Origin: Candidatus Hydrogenedentota bacterium
GTDB taxonomy: Bacteria; Hydrogenedentota; Hydrogenedentia; Hydrogenedentales; SLHB01
Direction: 5' to 3'
Length of the DNA stretch: 38,861 nt
Assembly: GCA_016209895.1 (NCBI GenBank)
Contig: JACQVH010000039.1
Span: forward strand, 1-38,861
Part shown: one piece after another, positions 25,242-33,055 of the stretch
How positions within the stretch are numbered: the first letter of the stretch is position 1
How the letters are laid out: each line of letters starts with the position of its first letter
Translations under genes and position numbers: made by a program
Notes under the pieces: model-generated
What the model was told of the DNA's origin: nothing
Databases searched by the model: none
What the model saw: only the letters and a program-made list of their open reading frames with translations

Positions 25242-26162
25242 TCATTCTGAATCCGGGAAATCTCTTCCCAAAACAAGATCTAAGCCAGAATCGAGACCGA
25301 CCATTGGCGTGCCCAGAACCTGCTTGGCTCTCCCATTGTCCAGTGACACATCGCGCGGACGCGGGGCACGTCCGGGAATGCCTCGTGGGCTCCTCGCCAC
25401 TACCAGTTCTTTGCGCAGCCCCAGGCGTTCCGCGATACGCTGCGCCATCGTGTGGCGATTCATCACGTCGTTTCCCGCAAGATGCAGGAATCCGGTGAAA
25501 TCGTTCTCCGCCAGTTCCAAAAGCGCCCGGCCCAGCGTAATCACGTCTATCGGGCTCCGGATTTCATCATCCGGCACACCCAGTTCTCGCCCTTGTTCCA
25601 GCACCGGAATCATTCGGGACAAGAACGAGTTGCCCGCACCCAGCACCGGCAATCCCACCACCAGCGCCAACCGCGCGACCACCCATGATTCAACGTGCCC
25701 GGCTACGACACTCTCCGCATCGGCTTTGGTCTTGGCGTAGTAATTCACGGGCCCCGGCGCATCCTCTTCCCGATATCGGCCGCGTTCACCGTCGAAGACG
25801 GTGTCGGTCGAAATATGCACCAACTTCGCCCCATGTTCGGAACACAACAACACGAGCGTGCGTGTCAATTCAACGTTGACTCGCCAAGCTTCCTCTTGAT
25901 GCGCTTGGCAGTAGTCAATATCCGCCACGGCGGCGGCGTGGATCACGGCATGTGGGCAGATGTCCTCAAACAAACCCCGTAGAGCGCCGCAATCCACCGT
26001 GTCCAGCGTATGCCAAAAGAGTCTATTTCGTTGCACCGGCGTGGCGGAACGCGACACTGCGTGCGCTTCCCAGTCCGTCAAGGCATGCGAGATTACACTC
26101 CCGGCCACGAACCCGTTCGCCCCCGTTACCAGCAGGCGCTTCGCCGCATCCCGCCCAGACAT
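25242..26162 (-). CDS. RmlD-like NAD(P)-dependent sugar-nucleotide reductase/SDR
   Basis: A 306-residue extended short-chain dehydrogenase. The nucleotide-binding TGANGFVAG motif is at 13-21, CPHAVIHAAAVADIDYCQ at about 69-86, VHISTDTVFDG at about 115-125, and the catalytic Tyr-x3-Lys in NYYAKTKADAE at about 140-150, the order of dTDP-4-dehydrorhamnose reductase. It starts six bases after the stop of the OPA-type transporter gene, so they are surely co-transcribed. With a sugar-phosphate carrier as partner, it may act on an imported sugar derivative rather than in dTDP-rhamnose synthesis; no other rml gene is present. The protein ends at RDFPDSE without a further domain. Confidence 0.87.
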   Translation of the reverse strand: MSGRDAAKRLLVTGANGFVAGSVISHALTDWEAHAVSRSATPVQRNRLFWHTLDTVDCGALRGLFEDICPHAVIHAAAVADIDYCQAHQEEAWRVNVELTRTLVLLCSEHGAKLVHISTDTVFDGERGRYREEDAPGPVNYYAKTKADAESVVAGHVESWVVARLALVVGLPVLGAGNSFLSRMIPVLEQGRELGVPDDEIRSPIDVITLGRALLELAENDFTGFLHLAGNDVMNRHTMAQRIAERLGLRKELVVARSPRGIPGRAPRPRDVSLDNGRAKQVLGTPMVGLDSGLDLVLGRDFPDSE

Positions 26163-26168
26163 GGCGGG

Positions 26169-27533
26169 CTATTTCGCCGCTTCCGGTTCAGCGGACGCAC
26201 TTTGGTTCTGCGCGTGGGCAACGCGCACCCGCCACATGACTACGAACATCGCCAGCGCGAACAAAATACTCAAGCCCAAAGTCACCAAGTAGGTAGTATG
26301 AATCTCTCCGCTCGTGTCCTCGCCTTTCATGAGGCGGCCGATGATCTGCTCTTGGAGGATGGTCCCAAAACTGCCGATACCATTGACCAAGCCCGCGACG
26401 GCGACGCCGTTCCGTTCTCCGGCGACCGCCACGGAGGCGGCCCCGCAGAGCAGTGTATCCGGACCATAGAGCATGAATCCGACCAACCCGAAACTCAGGG
26501 CTACCAGATAGGGACTCTGTTCGAACCTCAGCACGCAGACGCACCCCACGATGAGGCCCACAGAGGCGAAGAAGCACAAGCGCGCCCAATTACCCTTGAA
26601 GTACCGGTCCAATATCCAGCCGGTCAGTATGGCGGGTACAATTCCGCCGAGGTCAAAAAGCATCGCATAGTATCCGGCGTCGGTCTTGGAAAGCCCCTGT
26701 AAGTACAGGAAGGTTGGCAACCAGGAATCTATCGCGTACCTCAAGAATTTGATGGAAAAATAGGCGGCGCCCATCGTAATAATCAGCGGATTAAGCGCCA
26801 ACTTCAGATAGTCGTGAATTGTGATGTGTTCCTTGGTGGCGACCCGGACGGCCCGGCCTTCCTCATCGGCATCCGCGTCCACGAACCGAGGCAGGCCGGC
26901 GTCTTCGGGGCGATCACGCTGCCAGAAGTACACGAGCCACCATGTGCAGAATCCGACAAACGTGCAACCGAGATAAGACCAACGCCACCCGGGCAAGGCG
27001 GCGAGGGTCAACCCCAATAGGCTCGCGCCCACCAGCTTTACGAGTAGATTTCCCGTAATGAAACTAGTGCTCCAGACGCCCATAATGCGGCCCCGTTCGA
27101 GCGGGCGCAGCCAATGCGATACGCCTCCGACGGAGGCCGGCCAACCGGTGGCTTGGACCAGCCCGTTGAAGATCATGAACGACATGAACAGCCAATAGGA
27201 GCTCGTCGACGCGAAGACGAGATTGCAGATAATGCTCGTGCCGAGTCCCCCCAAAAGTAAGACTCGCGGGCCCCACTTGCGGCCCAAGAAGCCGTTCGCG
27301 AACTGCCCGATCAGGTAGGCAATAAGATAGGCCGTCCAGACGTTGGCAAGCGCGTCCCACTCCCAACCGAACTGTTCGTTGAGTGAGGTCTTAACGAGAC
27401 CGTAGACCTTCCGGCAAAAGTAATAGCCGATGTAGGCGAGGTAGGTGGAAATGAGGATGCGCCAGCGCCAAATCCGCTGATCATGCGACAGGTTCCCCCC
27501 GAAGGCATACGCGGTTTTCAGCGGACTGGACAT
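26169..27533 (-). CDS. MFS transporter, organophosphate:phosphate antiporter (OPA/GlpT-UhpT) type
   Basis: A 454-residue inner-membrane protein with about 12 helices. The first helix ends YIGYYFCRKVYGLVK, close to the YxGYYFCR signature of GlpT/UhpT; GFLGRKWGPR is the motif-A loop, and ATGWPASVGGVSHWL follows helix four as in the OPA family. Members exchange phosphorylated sugars or glycerol-3-phosphate for phosphate; some are sensors. A central hydrophilic loop spans about 215-240. GAGGAGG lies just before the start. It is the middle gene of a GntR - transporter - reductase unit on the minus strand. The exact substrate cannot be told. Confidence 0.9.
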   Translation of the reverse strand: MSSPLKTAYAFGGNLSHDQRIWRWRILISTYLAYIGYYFCRKVYGLVKTSLNEQFGWEWDALANVWTAYLIAYLIGQFANGFLGRKWGPRVLLLGGLGTSIICNLVFASTSSYWLFMSFMIFNGLVQATGWPASVGGVSHWLRPLERGRIMGVWSTSFITGNLLVKLVGASLLGLTLAALPGWRWSYLGCTFVGFCTWWLVYFWQRDRPEDAGLPRFVDADADEEGRAVRVATKEHITIHDYLKLALNPLIITMGAAYFSIKFLRYAIDSWLPTFLYLQGLSKTDAGYYAMLFDLGGIVPAILTGWILDRYFKGNWARLCFFASVGLIVGCVCVLRFEQSPYLVALSFGLVGFMLYGPDTLLCGAASVAVAGERNGVAVAGLVNGIGSFGTILQEQIIGRLMKGEDTSGEIHTTYLVTLGLSILFALAMFVVMWRVRVAHAQNQSASAEPEAAK

Positions 27534-27624
27534 CGGGTCGCCTCCTCAAAAATCGAACAAGCGTGACGATATCCGCCCCGCCGCGACGAGTAGTTTCCGT
27601 GCGCCGCTCCTTGGGTCCCGCGGA

Positions 27625-28074
27625 TTATTTCGAACGGCGTCGGCCACCGCCCCCGCTGGCGAGCCCGATCACCGAGTCGGGTACCGCGCCATAAGGACCC
27701 GATTCCGACGCGAAACTGCGATTCGCCGCCTCCTTCACTTCGTCGGCCTGGAAACCCGCGGCCTTGGCCTCGCCGACGACTTCGTGAATCCGGCTAATGA
27801 TCGTGCGCCGGCACTGCTCACGGCACCGGGCCACGGCGTCTTCCTGAATGTAAAAGGCCATGCCCCGGACCGGCCGGACAAAGCCCATTATTTCCAGGTC
27901 TCGATACGCTTTGGCCACCGTATTCGGATTCACTTTCAGCCGCTCCGACATCTCCCGCACCGACGGCAACTGATCCCCGGGTTTCAGATCACCGGCGGTA
28001 ATCGCGAACTGCACCAAGTTCTCGATTTGGACATACACCGCCACACTGCTGTCAATATTGATGCTGTCAAACAT
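27625..28074 (-). CDS. GntR-family regulator, YtrA-like
   Basis: 149 residues from the ATG at 28074, preceded by AAAGGGACC; the frame is open to 28173 without support. The winged HTH (about 10-75) reads YVQIENLVQFAITAGDLKPGDQLPSVREMSERLKVNPNTVAKAYRDLE in outline, the GntR consensus. The effector part is short, as in the YtrA subfamily, and ends in a Gly/Arg-rich tail (GGGGRRRSK). It lies 91 bases upstream of the transporter gene on the same strand and probably controls it and its own promoter, where the inverted repeat TGGGC/GCCCA (28223-28237) in the divergent spacer is one possible site. Confidence 0.9.
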   Translation of the reverse strand: MFDSINIDSSVAVYVQIENLVQFAITAGDLKPGDQLPSVREMSERLKVNPNTVAKAYRDLEIMGFVRPVRGMAFYIQEDAVARCREQCRRTIISRIHEVVGEAKAAGFQADEVKEAANRSFASESGPYGAVPDSVIGLASGGGGRRRSK

Positions 28075-28123
28075 GATGGTCCCTTTCCTTTCCCTCGTGT
28101 TGCTCAAGTACAGAAGACGCGGC

Positions 28124-28152
28124 ATTATCGCACGCAAGCTGACACAATGCAA
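28124..28152 (-). promoter_or_regulatory. candidate promoter for the GntR gene
   Basis: On the minus strand an extended -10 TG-C-GATAAT (28124-28132) follows a weak -35 TTGCAT (28147-28152) across 17 bases, about 50 bases upstream of the GntR start. The rest of the 280-base divergent spacer shows no gene. Confidence 0.45.
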
Positions 28153-28354
28153 AACGAGGGCAGCAACGCGCAATCAGCCATGAGCAACGAGTGTTCGGTA
28201 ACAGCTAGTGAATCAGTGCTCGTGGGCAGTTCGCCCATCGCCCATGAAGGAACCGGTACTCGCCGCAGATTTTCGCTTGGACTTCCGGCAGGTGTCGGAG
28301 TAGATTACTGGCCAACAGACAGCATTCGCACCATGGCGTCACAGGAGTTGACAT

Positions 28355-29287
28355 ATGAACGACAAGTCTTCCCGGAGGGAGTTTATACGGTTTGTCAGTA
28401 GTGGGGCCGCGGCGATTGGGGCCGCGGTCGCCGCAAACACCCGTGAACTTCAGGCGGCGGCCAAACGCGATTTCAAGATTTCCCTGGCGGCCTGGTCGTT
28501 GCATCGGACCATCGGAACGGGGGAAGGAAAAACACCGATGCTGGACTTGCCGAAACTGGCCCGGCAGGAGCTTGGGATCGAAGCGATTGAACTTGTCAGC
28601 GGCATGATGGCCGGCCACGACCAAGCCTATCTCGATGAATTGGCGAAGAATTCGGCCGAGCAGAAGGTCAAAACATTGCTTATCATGGTGGATGGGGAGG
28701 GAAGCATTGGCGGCGCGAGCGAAAGGGAGCGCGAGGACGCCGTGAAGCGCCATTCCCAATGGATTGACGCCGCCCAATACTTGGGCTGCCACTCGATCCG
28801 AATGAACTGGACCGGGGCGCCCAAGGACGTCGTTAAGAAGCCGGAGGAACTCGAAGCGTTCATAGCGCGCTCGGTAGACCCGCTTCGTAAATTATGCGAA
28901 TATGGCGATTCGAAAAACGTCAACGTGATTATTGAAAACCACGGCGGGCCTTCCTCGTATCCAAAGCCGATGCAGCAACTCATGCAAGCCGTAAATCATC
29001 CGCGCTTTGGCACCCTCCCCGATTTTGGGAATTTTCCGGACGAGGTGGATAAGTATCAGGCCGTTGACGTGTTGATGAATTACGCCAAAGCCGTGAGTGC
29101 GAAATGCTACGAGTTTGACCCCGATACGGGCGAAGAAACCCGGCTGGACTACGGGCGGCTGATTGAGATTGTGGCGGACAAGCACGGCTACCACGGATAT
29201 ATCGGGATCGAGTACGAGGGGAATAAACATAGCGAGTTCGACGGAGTGAAAGCGTGTAAGAAACTCCTCGAAAAGTTGCGGGAATAA
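28355..29287 (+). CDS. Tat-exported xylose-isomerase-like TIM barrel (sugar phosphate isomerase/epimerase family)
   Basis: A 310-residue protein with a Tat motif SRREFIRFVSSG (residues 6-17) and signal to about residue 35. The AP-endonuclease-2 type TIM barrel follows: FKISLAAWSLHR, GIEAIELVSGMM, AQYLGCHSIRMNW, NVNVIIENHGG with a conserved metal-ligand Glu, TLPDFGNFP with Asp, and YIGIEYEGN with Glu. This fits a divalent-metal sugar isomerase or epimerase acting outside the cytoplasm on the same type of substrates as Tat-exported Gfo/Idh/MocA proteins. AGGAG precedes the ATG. It is divergent from the GntR operon and may share its control. Substrate unknown. Confidence 0.9.
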   Translation: MNDKSSRREFIRFVSSGAAAIGAAVAANTRELQAAAKRDFKISLAAWSLHRTIGTGEGKTPMLDLPKLARQELGIEAIELVSGMMAGHDQAYLDELAKNSAEQKVKTLLIMVDGEGSIGGASEREREDAVKRHSQWIDAAQYLGCHSIRMNWTGAPKDVVKKPEELEAFIARSVDPLRKLCEYGDSKNVNVIIENHGGPSSYPKPMQQLMQAVNHPRFGTLPDFGNFPDEVDKYQAVDVLMNYAKAVSAKCYEFDPDTGEETRLDYGRLIEIVADKHGYHGYIGIEYEGNKHSEFDGVKACKKLLEKLRE

Positions 29288-29333
29288 CTGGTTCCAAACC
29301 AATTGTCGTTGCTCAAGGGAATGGAATGCTGGG

Positions 29334-30173
29334 GTGTTGAGTCGGTTTCTAACGATAAAAGAGCAAATAGTGTTGCTGGCATTCGCGGGGGCCATTTGCC
29401 TGGGCGGCGTGGCGTTGCTGATCCATCGTTCGTCGAACGTGAAACAGGATTTGCGCGGTAGCGACGTTCAACCGGTTTCTAACCTCGGGCAGGTTGTTTC
29501 GTCGTCGGCCGGGCCGAAGCTCGAACTTGGGGTAGTTCCGGTTGAGGCCGTGCCCACCGCCCAAGACGTTCGCGAAACCGAACCCGTCCCCGACCAGCCT
29601 TCAGCGCGCCCTTCGGAAAAGCCGGAAGTTATCAAGGTGGCGATTGCCGGGGCCGTACGCAAGCCCGGCCTTTACACATTGGAAAGCGATAGCCGCGTAC
29701 ACGATCTGATTGCCCTGGCGGACGGCGCCGATCCGCGCGCCGACTTGTCCGATATCAACTTGGCCGCCCGATTGATGGACGGCTCGACGCTAACTATTCC
29801 CATGCGCGGAGTTCGGACGATGCAAGACGACACCTTCATCTTGAAGCGGGGACAGTCGGCGGCGGCGCTCAACCCGCCTGAATACACGCGCTCGAGGTGG
29901 CAGGCGGCGGCGGCGGAACCGCAGTCGGCGCCGCTGGCACCTTCTTCTGCCACGGCCGAATCGCGACCAAAGGACGGCGCAGGACTCATCAGTCTGAACC
30001 GGGCAACGCAGGAGGAATTGGAAAGCTTACCTGGGATTGGGCCGAAACTGGCCGAAGCCATAGTTCTATATCGCGGGAATCGGCCGTTTCAGGTGATCGA
30101 AGATCTCCTGGAAGTACAAGGCATCGGTCCCAAGAAGTTCGAGGCTATTCGGTCGTTAGTAACGGTGAATTGA
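29334..30173 (+). CDS. comEA: ComEA-like membrane-anchored DNA-binding protein (SLBB plus helix-hairpin-helix)
   Basis: A 279-residue protein starting at GTG 29334 (a TTG follows as codon two). One membrane helix (about 12-29) is followed by a Pro/Val-rich linker, an SLBB beta-grasp domain (about 97-160: KVAIAGAVRKPGLYTLESDS, LADGADPRADLSDINLA), a second linker and a double helix-hairpin-helix (about 215-279: ISLNRATQEELESLPGIGPKLAEAIV and FQVIEDLLEVQGIGPKKFEAI). This is the ComEA layout; ComEA binds incoming double-stranded DNA in the periplasm during natural transformation. The long second linker and the isolated position (no comEC nearby) leave room for another DNA-related role. Confidence 0.88.
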   Translation: MLSRFLTIKEQIVLLAFAGAICLGGVALLIHRSSNVKQDLRGSDVQPVSNLGQVVSSSAGPKLELGVVPVEAVPTAQDVRETEPVPDQPSARPSEKPEVIKVAIAGAVRKPGLYTLESDSRVHDLIALADGADPRADLSDINLAARLMDGSTLTIPMRGVRTMQDDTFILKRGQSAAALNPPEYTRSRWQAAAAEPQSAPLAPSSATAESRPKDGAGLISLNRATQEELESLPGIGPKLAEAIVLYRGNRPFQVIEDLLEVQGIGPKKFEAIRSLVTVN

Positions 30174-30250
30174 TTTGGCCCTGCTCTTAATAGTGCTGGA
30201 CACTCCTCAGGTGTCTGTGTCAAAATGCAGTCGGAGGCTCCGATACAGCC

Positions 30251-31063
30251 ATGGATATTGAACGCGGCGGGCCCACAGGCCACTTGGACACACTCGATGC
30301 CGACGCCGTGTGCCAAGTCTGTGAAACGGTAAATCCCGAAGGCACGCTGCTTTGCAAAACCTGCGGTAATAACTTGCGGGACCAGCGCGCGCGCAGGATT
30401 GCGTCCGGCGCGTTCGCCGCTGAAAGCGAGGCCACACCGAGCCGTTCACGATTCCTCCGGGCGGCGCTCACTGTCTTTGGCTTGCTGCTGATCGTGTGGA
30501 CCGGACTGAACGTCGGCAACATCGAGAATTTGCTCATCGCCTCGCAATTGGACAACAACGTGCGAGCGGACGCTTTCTGGTCCGGCACCCACCGGGCTTT
30601 GTATGACGGCTTGTTGAGGCAACTCGAAGCGAACCCAATTACCCCGGAAGAAATCGTTCAGGCGCAGACGAGCCGCGCGCCCCTCGAAAAATACGAGGGT
30701 CGCTTCGTACTAAAACCCAGCGCCGATTCGCGCGCCCCAATGATCGGCCAAGCCATTGCTAGGCAGGAAGAGGACACGATCTACTTCGTAGCGAAATTGG
30801 AGCGGGGCGACGTCGAAATCCGCGGCGCCATCCCGGCTTCTTCTTCCGAGAATCTACTGACCGCTCCTGCGCCATCCGAAGGAAGCCCGGCGCCGGCCGC
30901 CTGCGTGCGGATTGGCGAGGAATATCTCATCGGGTACGGTTTTGCCCAGAACAACGGGGACGGCAGCCTCAAATGCTACGCCCAACAACGCGCCGGAGAG
31001 GAAGTCAAGTCCTCGCCCCATATCGCGATCGCCTATCACATTCCAGAGACAGTCACCCGGTGA
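30251..31063 (+). CDS. zinc-ribbon, single-helix membrane protein of unknown function
   Basis: A 270-residue protein. A zinc-ribbon with two Cys pairs, CQVCETVNPEGTLLCKTCG (about residues 21-39), is followed by a basic stretch and one membrane helix (about 70-88). The remaining 180 residues, probably periplasmic, contain EKYEGRFVLKP, QEEDTIYFVAKLERGDVEIRG and an IGEEYLIGYGFAQ stretch, all mainly beta. I do not recognise this C-terminal part. The architecture resembles zinc-ribbon membrane proteins used as sensors or scaffolds, but nothing pins down a role. The GGAGG site is 13 bases from the ATG, rather far. It ends 25 bases before a convergent gene. Confidence 0.78.
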   Translation: MDIERGGPTGHLDTLDADAVCQVCETVNPEGTLLCKTCGNNLRDQRARRIASGAFAAESEATPSRSRFLRAALTVFGLLLIVWTGLNVGNIENLLIASQLDNNVRADAFWSGTHRALYDGLLRQLEANPITPEEIVQAQTSRAPLEKYEGRFVLKPSADSRAPMIGQAIARQEEDTIYFVAKLERGDVEIRGAIPASSSENLLTAPAPSEGSPAPAACVRIGEEYLIGYGFAQNNGDGSLKCYAQQRAGEEVKSSPHIAIAYHIPETVTR

Positions 31064-31088
31064 CGGCCGGCGCGACAGCGCTTGCGAC

Positions 31089-32294
31089 TCAACTGTAGCC
31101 CGGGACCGAGCTTCGCGGTTCTTCGTCGAACGTCAGTTCAATTACCGCCATTGATGGGTCCGGTGGGGCCTCCGGAAATCCGTGGAGCCACACTCGGTCC
31201 TCCTTTTGTTCGATGGTTGCGCTCTGCCCAGTGGCCAACAAGCGGGCGGACTTTACCCGGCTGCCGCACCATGCGAGGGCAACGGTCGCGCCCGGCCAGC
31301 GCTGGACCTGAAGGAACACCTTACGACCTACGCGAGTGGTCCAGCCAATGGCGGGAGCGACCACGGGCGAACGTCCGGCCCCGTAAATAGACTCCTTGTT
31401 GACCCGCATCCAGTCTCCGATCTGCCGGAGAATCTCCACGGCTTGGGGCGGAAAACTCCCGGCCGCGTCCGGTCCGACGTTCAGCAAGAAGTTGCCGCCG
31501 TGGGCCACGCACGAAACCAGTAGCCGCAGGATCGCGCCCGCGGACTTATAGTTGTTGTCGTTGGCCGCATAACCCCACGTGTCATTCATTGTGTAGCATG
31601 CTTCCCAGGGACGCGCGTGCGGCGTTACGTCGTTCTCCGGCGTCGCGAAATCGCCCGGTGCGCCGGACCGGTCGTTGACAAGGATGTTCGGTTGCAAGGA
31701 CCGTACCATCCCGATTAGTTCATTGGCACGCCAGATTCCCGGCGGAAAAGCCCCATCGAGCCATAAGATATCCAGGGGCCCGTAGTTAGTGCAGAGTTCG
31801 CGAATCTGTCCATGGGCTTGTTCCACCATCGGTGAATAGTTGCCGACTTCCTTGACCGGCAAGTGCGGCAGTTGGCCGGGAAATCGCCAGTCTTCGAGCG
31901 AGTAGTAAAACCCCAACCGCATACCGGCACGATGACACGCTTCGGCGAACTCCGCGACCAGATCGCGTTTCGCGGCGGTCTTCGGCGCCGTGAAATCGGA
32001 CACTGCGCTATCAAAGAGGCAGAAACCGTCGTGGTGTCGCGTGGTAAGTACCGCGTACTTCATTCCCGCGTCCCGGGCGACGGCGACCCAATCCGCAGGA
32101 CAATAGCGCGTCGGGCAGAACTGGTCCGCTAACCGCGCATATTCCTGGTTCGAGAAATGCTCTTGGTACATTACCCATTCCCCCCGCGCCGGAACGGCGT
32201 AGACACCCCAATGGATAAATAAGCCAAATCTCGCCATCTGCCACCAATCGCACCGCTGCACGGTCGAATTCTCCGCAAACTCTGATGGATTCAT
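31089..32294 (-). CDS. GH29 alpha-L-fucosidase-like, cytoplasmic
   Basis: A 401-residue enzyme without signal peptide. The GH29 barrel is clear: RFGLFIHWGVYAVP (22-35), DAGMKYAVLTTRHHDGFCLFDS (75-96), LGFYYSLEDW (127-136) and LDILWLDG (174-181) with Asp180 as nucleophile. NFLLNVGPDAAG is also typical. The C-terminal part (about 315-401) is a short beta-sandwich. It releases alpha-linked fucose, and the lack of a signal suggests work on imported oligosaccharides. Unlike the protein at 2659-3711 it keeps HHDGF and WLDG, so it is the more orthodox enzyme. Divergent from the MBL gene with a 146-base spacer. Acid/base residue not assigned. Confidence 0.93.
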   Translation of the reverse strand: MNPSEFAENSTVQRCDWWQMARFGLFIHWGVYAVPARGEWVMYQEHFSNQEYARLADQFCPTRYCPADWVAVARDAGMKYAVLTTRHHDGFCLFDSAVSDFTAPKTAAKRDLVAEFAEACHRAGMRLGFYYSLEDWRFPGQLPHLPVKEVGNYSPMVEQAHGQIRELCTNYGPLDILWLDGAFPPGIWRANELIGMVRSLQPNILVNDRSGAPGDFATPENDVTPHARPWEACYTMNDTWGYAANDNNYKSAGAILRLLVSCVAHGGNFLLNVGPDAAGSFPPQAVEILRQIGDWMRVNKESIYGAGRSPVVAPAIGWTTRVGRKVFLQVQRWPGATVALAWCGSRVKSARLLATGQSATIEQKEDRVWLHGFPEAPPDPSMAVIELTFDEEPRSSVPGYS

Positions 32295-32440
32295 GGCGGC
32301 ATCCTACGGGATATCGGCTTTCGTCACAAGCTCGCCAAGCCAGGACGTGAGCAAGTGAGAACCGGTCTGCACCGAGGCCGGACAACTTGACTCATTTCGC
32401 CGAGAATCAGTAGCATCAAAGGTGGTTTCGGAGAAATAGC

Positions 32441-33055
32441 TTGGAAATTGTGTCTTTTGCGTTGACTCCCTTCCTCACTAATTGTTTCGTCCTTCGGGAT
32501 GGCGGTGAAGCAATTATCGTGGATCCTGGGGAAGCCCCTTCCGAACTGTTGGAAAGCGTCGTGGGGGATCGCGTCCGGGCCGTAGTGAATACGCATTGCC
32601 ACTGTGACCACTGCGGCGGGAATGCCGAGGTGGTGCGAAGAACCGGCGCGGAACTACTCTGCCACAAAGATGACTTGCCGTTACTACGCATGGTAGCGTC
32701 CCAGGGTATGATGTTCGGCGTGCCGTTCCCGGCATCTCCAGATCCGAGCCGTTTTGTAAAGGAAGGCGATATTCTCGAAGTCGGGAGCACGAGGCTAACC
32801 GTGTATCACACGCCCGGCCATTCGCCGGGGCACATTATTCTCGTGGGCGATGGGTTCGTCATTGGCGGCGACGTATTGTTCGCAGGGTCCATTGGGCGTA
32901 CCGATTTGCCGGGTGGCAATTTCAGCCAGATCATGAATTCCATCCGCACGAAACTCCTGGTACTTTCCGACGACACGGTCGTCTACTGCGGCCACGGGCC
33001 CTCGACCACGATCGGCGCGGAACGGCAGACTAACCCATTCTTGGCGGGGTCGTGA
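32441..33055 (+). CDS. metallo-beta-lactamase-fold hydrolase (glyoxalase II-like)
   Basis: A 204-residue cytoplasmic enzyme starting at TTG 32441, eight bases after GGAG; no ATG fits the fold's first strand. The binuclear zinc site is complete: His52, His54, Asp56 and His57 (THCHCDHCGG), His127 (HTPGHSPGH), Asp144 (IGGDVLF) and His185 (YCGHGP). The pattern and length match the glyoxalase II-like MBL group that hydrolyses thioesters or persulfide/flavin substrates. Its stop overlaps the next gene's GTG by four bases, so the two are coupled in translation. The true substrate is unknown. Confidence 0.93.
   Translation: MEIVSFALTPFLTNCFVLRDGGEAIIVDPGEAPSELLESVVGDRVRAVVNTHCHCDHCGGNAEVVRRTGAELLCHKDDLPLLRMVASQGMMFGVPFPASPDPSRFVKEGDILEVGSTRLTVYHTPGHSPGHIILVGDGFVIGGDVLFAGSIGRTDLPGGNFSQIMNSIRTKLLVLSDDTVVYCGHGPSTTIGAERQTNPFLAGS

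Noticed and set aside
28138-28215. Possible repeat array in the GntR/isomerase spacer
   Set aside because: Only loosely similar words recur (for example GCAATC, GAGCAACGAG); no regular spacing or identity, so not a CRISPR or tandem repeat.
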